Source: CAOJBM01 sp051872535
GTDB taxonomy: Bacteria; Bacillota_I; Bacilli_A; RF39; UBA660
Length of the DNA stretch: 25,479 bases
Direction of reading: 5' to 3'
Assembly (NCBI GenBank): GCA_051872535.1
Contig: JBJEDY010000070.1
Coordinates: 1-25,479 of the forward strand
The translations under genes and the position numbers were made by a program. The stretch's first letter is position 1; every line of letters begins with the position of its first letter. Positions 20,503 to 25,479 of the stretch are shown in pieces. The notes beneath the pieces are model-generated. The model was not told the DNA's origin. It worked only from the letters and a program-made list of their open reading frames with translations, and did no database searches.

Positions 20503-22056
20503 ATGGAATGGACATCGTCATCCATTTTAGCTCTTATTATTGGAACTACGATTGGGATTGTCTTGGTTTTAATAATTGTGTACTTGTATTCAAAGAATAC
20601 AGAATCAAAAGCACAAAAACTAATTAAACAAGCTCAAAAAGAAGCCGATAAAGCAAGAAGAGATTCACTTTTAGAAATTAAAGAAGAATCTTATAGATTA
20701 AAGCAAGAAACAGAAAAGGAAATCAAAGAAAGAAAAGCGGAATTAAAAGAACAAGAAGAACGTTTGATGCAAAGAGAAGTAAATCTGGATAAAAGAGAAG
20801 AAATGCTTCAAAACCGTGATTCTTTATTAGATAAAAAAGATAATAGTTTAATTGCTAAACAAAAAGAGTTACAAGAAAAAGATGCTAAGATGGAAGAACT
20901 TTTGAAAGAAGAAATGGTGCAATTAGAAAATATTGCTAAGTTTTCCAAAGAAAAAGCTCATGATTTAATAATGAAGCGTGTTGAAGATGATATGGCTTTA
21001 GAAATTACCGATTATATTAAAGAAGAAGAAGCTAAAGCTAAATTATTAGCAAATGAAAGTGCCAAACAACTATTAATTGCTAGTATGCAAAGATATGCCA
21101 ATGATGTTACTAATGAACAAACAGTAAGTACAATTGCTTTACCTAATGATGAAATGAAAGGTAGACTAATTGGACGTGAAGGAAGAAATATTCGAACAAT
21201 AGAAGCTGTTACAGGAGTTGATTTGATTATTGATGATACTCCAGAAGCAATTGTTATTTCAAGTTTTGATCCATTAAGAAGAGAGATTGCTAAAATAACT
21301 ATTGAAACATTAATTAAAGATGGTCGTATACATCCATCAAGAATTGAAGAACTTTATGATAAGGTATCAAATGATATGTACAATAAGATTACTGAAATAG
21401 GTAATGATGCTGTATATAAATTAGGACTTACTAAAGTAGATCCAGAATTAGTTCATTTGATTGGAAAATTGCATTTTAGAACAAGTTATGGACAAAATGC
21501 TTTACAACATTCAATTGAAGTTGCCAATCTTTGTGGATTGATGGCAAGTGAGTTAGGGGAAAATATAACTTTAGCAAAACGAGCTGGATTATTACATGAT
21601 ATTGGCAAAGCAATTGATTTTGAAATAGAAGGTAGTCATGTTGAAATTGGAGCAGAAATTGCCCGTAAATATCATGAAGATAATATAGTAATAAATAGTA
21701 TTATGTCCCATCATGGTGATTGTGAATCAACAAGTGTTATTTCAACGTTGGTACAAATTGCTGATACATTATCAGCAGCAAGACCTGGGGCAAGAAATGA
21801 CTCTTTAGAAAACTATATTAAGAGATTGACACAATTAGAAGAAATTGGTAATTCTTTTGAAGGTGTTGATAAAGCATATGCAATGCAAGCTGGTAGAGAA
21901 ATTAGAGTTATTGTTAAACCAGATGAAGTTGATGATGCAACAAGTTACAGAATGGCAAGGGATATTAAAAGTAAGATTGAATCAGAAATGCAATATCCTG
22001 GTACAGTTAAGATAACTGTTATAAGAGAAACTAGAGCTTTAGAAGAAGCAAAATAG
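20503..22056 (+). CDS. rny: Ribonuclease Y
   Basis: RNase Y is the membrane-bound endonuclease that starts much mRNA decay in Bacillota. A single N-terminal membrane helix (about 8-29) is followed by a long K/E-rich coiled coil (35-155). The KH RNA-binding domain contains GRLIGREGRNI (220-230). The HD phosphohydrolase domain carries H336 and the H365-D366 pair in GLLHDIGKAID, then SHVEIGAEIARKYHEDN and SHHGDCES. At 517 residues it has the usual length. The start at 20503 is set by GGAGG (20491-20495) 7 bases upstream. It follows recA, as in Bacillus, where other genes can intervene. Confidence 0.97.
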   Translation: MEWTSSSILALIIGTTIGIVLVLIIVYLYSKNTESKAQKLIKQAQKEADKARRDSLLEIKEESYRLKQETEKEIKERKAELKEQEERLMQREVNLDKREEMLQNRDSLLDKKDNSLIAKQKELQEKDAKMEELLKEEMVQLENIAKFSKEKAHDLIMKRVEDDMALEITDYIKEEEAKAKLLANESAKQLLIASMQRYANDVTNEQTVSTIALPNDEMKGRLIGREGRNIRTIEAVTGVDLIIDDTPEAIVISSFDPLRREIAKITIETLIKDGRIHPSRIEELYDKVSNDMYNKITEIGNDAVYKLGLTKVDPELVHLIGKLHFRTSYGQNALQHSIEVANLCGLMASELGENITLAKRAGLLHDIGKAIDFEIEGSHVEIGAEIARKYHEDNIVINSIMSHHGDCESTSVISTLVQIADTLSAARPGARNDSLENYIKRLTQLEEIGNSFEGVDKAYAMQAGREIRVIVKPDEVDDATSYRMARDIKSKIESEMQYPGTVKITVIRETRALEEAK

Positions 22057-22068
22057 TTTCTTTTTTTT
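22042..22068 (+). terminator. Probable terminator of rny
   Basis: GAAGAAGC (22042-22049) pairs with GTTTCTTT (22056-22063), 8 bp including three G-U pairs, around an AAAATA loop, followed by a T run to 22068. The stop codon spans the loop and 3' arm (22054-22056). The stem is weak. Confidence 0.55.
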
Positions 22069-22120
22069 CTTTTAAGTGTCAAACTTTTGTGGTTGTTTTT
22101 ATTATATTTTTAGAAAAATG

Positions 22121-22129
22121 TGTTACAAT
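22121..22129 (+). promoter_or_regulatory. Extended -10 promoter of the VanY-type gene
   Basis: TG-T-TACAAT (22121-22129) lies 17 bases before the ATG; no -35 is visible. The predicted leader is about 11 bases and consists largely of the AGGTGA ribosome-binding site. Confidence 0.55.
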
Positions 22130-22146
22130 GAAAATAGGTGATTCTT

Positions 22147-23118
22147 ATGAAATTAACTAAAAAAATTTATATTACTATTTTTGCAATTTTGTTGGTTTTA
22201 TGTATAGTATTTGTGGGAAATAAATATTATATTCATAAGAAGGAGAAGGTTAATACGAAAGAGGATACTATAATTGTATCAGAATTTGAACAAGCTGGGT
22301 TTGATGTTCTAGAACAAGATTTAATAACAAGCAAACTAAAGGAAGATCAGATTAAATTAGTACTTAATTCTAAATATGATAAAGAATTGTTAATAGCACT
22401 ATTAAAAGAAAAATATTTTATAAATGATAATTTAGATCGTTATGTAGCTTTTTACACTAAAGATAATACAAAAAGTTTTTCGGAGATTATTAAAGATGTT
22501 AATTCTAATATTGACTATGAATTTTATACAGAGCAAGTTCCTACTGATACAACAAAAGAGATACTTATGATTGCTAATAAGCATTATGCTTTGTCAGAAG
22601 ATTTTGAAGGATTGGACATTGTGCCAATGGATAATAAATATTCCTACTATAATCTTACTTATAAATTAAATAAAGAAGCTTATGGACAATTTGAAAAAAT
22701 GTGGAATGCAGCTAAAAAAGAAGGATTAGATTTTGGAGTATATTCTGGGTATCGAAGTTATAAAACACAAGTTAATTTATACAATGGTTATGTTAATAAA
22801 GATGGTAAAGAACTTGCTGATACTTATTCAGCTAGACCAGGTAACTCAGAACATCAAACAGGTTTAGCAGTTGACTTAAAATCGAGAACAGATTATTCGA
22901 CAATATATTTTGAAAAAACGAAAGAATATGCTTGGTTACAAGAAAATTCCTACAAATATGGTTTTATAATGCGTTATCCATTAGGAGAAGAGTATATTAC
23001 AGGTTATCAATATGAACCATGGCATTATCGATATTGTGGAGTAGAATGTGCTACATATATTCATGAAAATAATATTACTTTTGAAGAATACTATGAATAT
23101 TATGTAAAAGACAAATAA
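22147..23118 (+). CDS. VanY-type D-alanyl-D-alanine carboxypeptidase (M15B)
   Basis: This is a zinc peptidase that removes the terminal D-Ala from peptidoglycan pentapeptides. An N-terminal signal or anchor helix (about 6-24) is followed by a roughly 150-residue region with no recognised motif. The M15B catalytic domain has SGYRSYKTQ (200-208), the zinc motif S-E-H236-Q-T-G-x3-D243, and the third ligand in E290-P-W-H293. It should act on the outer face of the membrane and trim wall peptides. Vancomycin resistance is not implied: no vanHAX or vanRS genes are visible, and housekeeping relatives are common in Bacillota. The start at 22147 has AGGTGA (22136-22141) 5 bases upstream; an in-frame GTG at 22138 lies in that site. 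Length 323 residues. Confidence 0.92.
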   Translation: MKLTKKIYITIFAILLVLCIVFVGNKYYIHKKEKVNTKEDTIIVSEFEQAGFDVLEQDLITSKLKEDQIKLVLNSKYDKELLIALLKEKYFINDNLDRYVAFYTKDNTKSFSEIIKDVNSNIDYEFYTEQVPTDTTKEILMIANKHYALSEDFEGLDIVPMDNKYSYYNLTYKLNKEAYGQFEKMWNAAKKEGLDFGVYSGYRSYKTQVNLYNGYVNKDGKELADTYSARPGNSEHQTGLAVDLKSRTDYSTIYFEKTKEYAWLQENSYKYGFIMRYPLGEEYITGYQYEPWHYRYCGVECATYIHENNITFEEYYEYYVKDK

Positions 23119-23119
23119 A

Positions 23120-23149
23120 AACTTATTCACTGTTGAATAAGTTATTTTT
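23120..23149. terminator. Bidirectional terminator between the VanY-type gene and rnjA
   Basis: A perfect 10-bp stem AACTTATTCA/TGAATAAGTT (23120-23129, 23134-23143) has a CTGT loop. T-rich sequence lies on the right and A-rich on the left, so it can stop transcription from both convergent genes. Confidence 0.85.
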
Positions 23150-24830
23150 ATTTTGAAGACTTTTCTCTTACTTCCATAATTACTGGGAGAATAATTGGTC
23201 GACGACCAGTCAAATTATTAATAAATGGATGTAATTCTAAAATGATTGTATTTCTTAAATCAGTGTAACTATAAGGGTTGTTTTCTAAGAAAGTAGTTAC
23301 AATATCGCTAATTTTCTTTTCAATTTGATTAATTAATTCGGCATTTTCATTGACCATTACAAATCCTCTAGTTGTAACATTTGGCTTAATTAATAAACTT
23401 CTTGTTAGTGGATTGATATTTAAAATTGTAACTAATATACCATCTTTGCTCATTAATTTACGGTCTTTGATAACAACATTGCCAATATCACCAATACGAG
23501 AACCATCTACATAAACATCGTTTGCAATAACATTTGGACCACGATGAACACCAGTACTATCTAATTCAAGAGATTCACCATTCTTTAAGACAAAAGTATG
23601 ATCTTCAGGTATTCCACACATAACTCCTAAATTAGCGTGTGATTTAAGCATTCTATATTCACCATGCATTGGCATAAAATATTCAGGTTTAATAATTCTT
23701 AACATTAGTTTTAATTCTTCTTGTTTAGCATGTCCTGAAGTATGAACTTCACTAAATTCAGAATTAGTATATACTTTAACACCTTTTAAATAAAGTTTAT
23801 TAATAATACGATTAATACTAGCAGCATTACCAGGTATTGGACTTGATGAGAAAACTACTAGATCATCTGGTATTAAGGAAATTTGTTTGTGTGTACCATT
23901 AGCTATTCTTGATAAAGCTGCAAGAGGTTCTCCTTGGCTACCTGTACATAAAATACAAATTTCTGTTTTCTTAAGTCCTTTAGCTTGATTTGGTTCGATG
24001 AAAATTGATTTATCTTTAATTAATTCATTATTTAATGCTATTTCTACAGCTGTAACCATACTACGTCCAAAAGTAATAATTTTACGATTGTTTTCACGAC
24101 ATGTTTCAATAATGTGTTTAATACGATAGATGTTGGATGCAAATGTAGCAATAATTACACGTCCATTATGACTGCTGATAATGTCATTTAACATTTCATC
24201 AACACAACTTTCACTTTTGGAAAAACCTTCAGATAAAGCATTAGTACTATCACTTAGTAATAATTTAACTCCTTCACTACCAATACGAGCCATTTTATGC
24301 ATATCAGCCATTGGGCCAATTGGGGTTAAGTCAAATTTGAAGTCTCCAGTAGATACTATAGTACCATTTGGTGTATGTAATGCAATGGCATAACTATCTG
24401 GAATAGAGTGAGTAGTCCCAATAAATTCAATATTAAAGTATTTAGTTTTGATATGACTATTTCCGTCGATGACTTCAATTTTGTCATAATTAATATTACG
24501 ATCAACTAATTTTTTATTAATTAAATCAGTAGCAATTTTAGAAGCATAAATAACTGGTATTTCTACTTGTTGAAGTAGAAAAGAAATACCACCAATATGG
24601 TCTTCATGACCATGCGTAATAATTAAACCTTTAATTTTATTTTGATTTTGTTTTAAATAAGTAACATCTTGAATAACATAGTCAATACCCAAAAGTTCAC
24701 TTTCAGGAAACATGACACCGGCATCAATTATGAATAACTCACTTTCATGAGATATTACATACATGTTCTTACCAACTTCACCAAGACCACCTAAAGCGAC
24801 AACAGAGGTTACCCCTTGTTTATTTTTCAT
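23148..24830 (-). CDS. rnjA: Ribonuclease J
   Basis: RNase J is a 5'-3' exonuclease and endonuclease of mRNA decay and rRNA maturation, acting alongside RNase Y, also in this window. The metallo-beta-lactamase core carries H73-G-H75-E-D77-H78-I-G-G, the GTTHSIPDSYA and VSTGDFKFD metal motifs, and the beta-CASP region with FGRSMVTAVEIA. TSGHAKQEELKLML and MPMHGEYRML provide further conserved motifs. The C-terminal domain completes 560 residues, the standard size. AAAGGAAG precedes the ATG. Whether it is J1 or J2 cannot be settled without the paralogue. Confidence 0.96.
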   Translation of the reverse strand: MKNKQGVTSVVALGGLGEVGKNMYVISHESELFIIDAGVMFPESELLGIDYVIQDVTYLKQNQNKIKGLIITHGHEDHIGGISFLLQQVEIPVIYASKIATDLINKKLVDRNINYDKIEVIDGNSHIKTKYFNIEFIGTTHSIPDSYAIALHTPNGTIVSTGDFKFDLTPIGPMADMHKMARIGSEGVKLLLSDSTNALSEGFSKSESCVDEMLNDIISSHNGRVIIATFASNIYRIKHIIETCRENNRKIITFGRSMVTAVEIALNNELIKDKSIFIEPNQAKGLKKTEICILCTGSQGEPLAALSRIANGTHKQISLIPDDLVVFSSSPIPGNAASINRIINKLYLKGVKVYTNSEFSEVHTSGHAKQEELKLMLRIIKPEYFMPMHGEYRMLKSHANLGVMCGIPEDHTFVLKNGESLELDSTGVHRGPNVIANDVYVDGSRIGDIGNVVIKDRKLMSKDGILVTILNINPLTRSLLIKPNVTTRGFVMVNENAELINQIEKKISDIVTTFLENNPYSYTDLRNTIILELHPFINNLTGRRPIILPVIMEVREKSSK

Positions 24831-24879
24831 AATAATCTTCCTTTCAATAAAAAAATAATAAAGTTATCACATGTCTATA

Positions 24880-24908
24880 ATTATATATTAAAATAGTGAA
24901 AAAGTCCA
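24880..24908 (-). promoter_or_regulatory. Promoter of rnjA
   Basis: On the minus strand TGGACT (24908-24903, 4 of 6 to the -35 consensus) and a perfect TATAAT (24885-24880) are 17 bases apart. Transcription should start near 24873, about 43 bases before the ATG. It overlaps the divergent pilin promoter. Confidence 0.6.
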
Positions 24909-24924
24909 GCTAATATGTTATAAT
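24896..24924 (+). promoter_or_regulatory. Extended -10 promoter of the pilin-like gene
   Basis: TG-T-TATAAT (24916-24924) is a perfect extended -10, with GTGAAA (24896-24901, 4 of 6) at 17-base spacing. The start point falls near 24931, so the ATG at 24931 would be leaderless, which supports the ATG at 24949. Confidence 0.65.
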
Positions 24925-24948
24925 TACTTTATGATAAGGGTTGAGACA

Positions 24949-25368
24949 ATGAAAAAAAATGGATTTACGTTAGTAGAACTATTAGCAGTAATCGTAGTTT
25001 TAGCAGCTTTAATTGTTCTAGCTGTTCCAAATGTTATGAAAATTGTTAACAAGCAAGAACAGAAGTTAACAGATCAGGCAATGAAAAACTTAGGTGATGC
25101 AGCAGTAAGTTATACGTTAGAGAATATATTTTTAACTAAATGTGCAGATGGATTTGAACCAACTTCCGTTAATTCAACATCCAATAATAGATGTACAATA
25201 AAGTTAAGTGTTAAAACAATTGTCGAAAGTGATTTTTTTGATGATAAGAAAGCTAGTTGTGATGAAGATAAATTTGTTTTAGTTTATCGTTATATAAATA
25301 CTAAAGATGGTAATGATATAGATGAATTTAGATACTTTATGGAACCTGATACTTGCTATGTTAAATAG
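24949..25368 (+). CDS. Type IV pilin-like protein (prepilin-type N-terminus)
   Basis: The N-terminus MKKNG-FTLVELLAVIVVLA is a canonical prepilin signal: PilD-type cleavage is expected after Gly5, leaving Phe1 and the conserved Glu5 of the mature protein, followed by a long hydrophobic helix. The mature protein of about 134 residues ends in a small domain with four cysteines, which could form two disulfides. It resembles ComGC or other major pseudopilins of Gram-positive competence or pilus systems, but no assembly ATPase, platform protein or peptidase gene is in the window. AAGGG (24936-24940) lies 8 bases before this ATG; the in-frame ATG at 24931 lacks a ribosome-binding site. The terminator overlaps the stop, so it is a single-gene unit. 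Confidence 0.85.
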   Translation: MKKNGFTLVELLAVIVVLAALIVLAVPNVMKIVNKQEQKLTDQAMKNLGDAAVSYTLENIFLTKCADGFEPTSVNSTSNNRCTIKLSVKTIVESDFFDDKKASCDEDKFVLVYRYINTKDGNDIDEFRYFMEPDTCYVK

Positions 25369-25378
25369 TAAGTTTTTT
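25351..25378 (+). terminator. Terminator of the pilin-like gene
   Basis: An 8-bp stem (25351-25358 with 25366-25373, one G-U pair) with a 7-base loop is followed by a T run. The stop codon (25366-25368) begins the 3' arm. Confidence 0.78.
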
Positions 25379-25391
25379 AATTGTTATCTTC

Positions 25392-25421
25392 TTGACAAGT
25401 AAAACTTAGGAAAGATATAAT
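25392..25421 (+). promoter_or_regulatory. Promoter of the gene at the window end
   Basis: Perfect TTGACA (25392-25397) and TATAAT (25416-25421) at 18-base spacing, between the pilin terminator and the next start codon. Confidence 0.8.
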
Positions 25422-25452
25422 TATTTATAGAGTAATACTGGAGAGTGAAGAT

Positions 25453-25479
25453 ATGTCAAAAAAAATAGGAGTAACTTTA
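25453..25479 (+). CDS. 5' end of a gene cut by the window edge
   Basis: An ATG at 25453 is preceded by GGAGAG and a good promoter. Nine codons are visible (MSKKIGVTL). This is too short to identify the product. Confidence 0.65.

Noticed and set aside
22077..22083. TGTCAAA upstream of the VanY-type gene as a Spo0A box
   Set aside because: One mismatch from TGTCGAA and expected often by chance at this base composition; no supporting context.
22147..23118. Vancomycin-resistance gene
   Set aside because: M15B VanY-like enzymes are common housekeeping carboxypeptidases, and no vanHAX or vanRS genes are visible nearby.

Overview
The window is a low-GC, AT-rich bacterial chromosome segment, clearly Bacillota and most likely class Bacilli. 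Several blocks follow the Bacillus subtilis order: infC-rpmI-rplT, ftsA-ftsZ, spoIIGA-sigE, rlmN-prpC-prkC-rsgA-rpe, dnaD-nth with convergent recU-PBP1, gpsB-rnpB, and rodZ(ymfM)-pgsA-recA-rny. TGA is used as a stop (spoIIGA, prpC, rsgA, dnaD) and tryptophan is read from TGG, so this is the standard bacterial code, not the Mycoplasma code. spoIIGA-sigE implies a spore-forming lineage, or one recently descended from spore formers. The compact layout, overlapping genes and divergent FtsA suggest a streamlined, perhaps uncultured gut-type Bacilli lineage; that last step is inference.

Layout. 1-1593: a consensus promoter, an L20-type attenuator leader and infC-rpmI-rplT, with an apparent AUA start for infC and a Rho_N-like tail on L20. 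1634-2182: a membrane-anchored thioredoxin-fold protein. 2211-6142: ftsA-ftsZ, a terminator, then the mother-cell sporulation pair spoIIGA-sigE behind an operator-like palindrome. 6144-13547: rlmN, PP2C phosphatase, PASTA kinase, rsgA, rpe, terminator, cca, dnaD, nth, tightly packed. 13551-17018 (minus strand): recU and a class A penicillin-binding protein. 17019-18037: an intergenic region with a Spo0A-box-like site and an isolated 28-codon gene having its own terminator, then gpsB and RNase P RNA. 18071-22056: rodZ-like, pgsA, recA, rny. 22124-25368: a VanY-type carboxypeptidase, convergent RNase J, and a divergent type IV pilin-like gene. The first 9 codons of another gene end the window.

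Together the genes serve core growth: translation initiation and ribosome assembly (IF3, L35, L20, RsgA, RlmN), division and wall synthesis (FtsA, FtsZ, GpsB, PBP1, RodZ-like, PrkC with its phosphatase, VanY-type), RNA maturation and decay (RNase P, RNase Y, RNase J, CCA enzyme), and DNA replication and repair (DnaD, Nth, RecU, RecA). No transposon, phage or CRISPR sequence was recognised.

The best candidates for something new are the 28-codon gene at 17168-17254, the palindrome over the spoIIGA promoter, the L20-Rho_N fusion, a recurrent minimal-leader promoter arrangement, and terminators folded across stop codons. No single large undescribed system is evident. Apart from the rnpB region there is no gene-less stretch over 300 bases.
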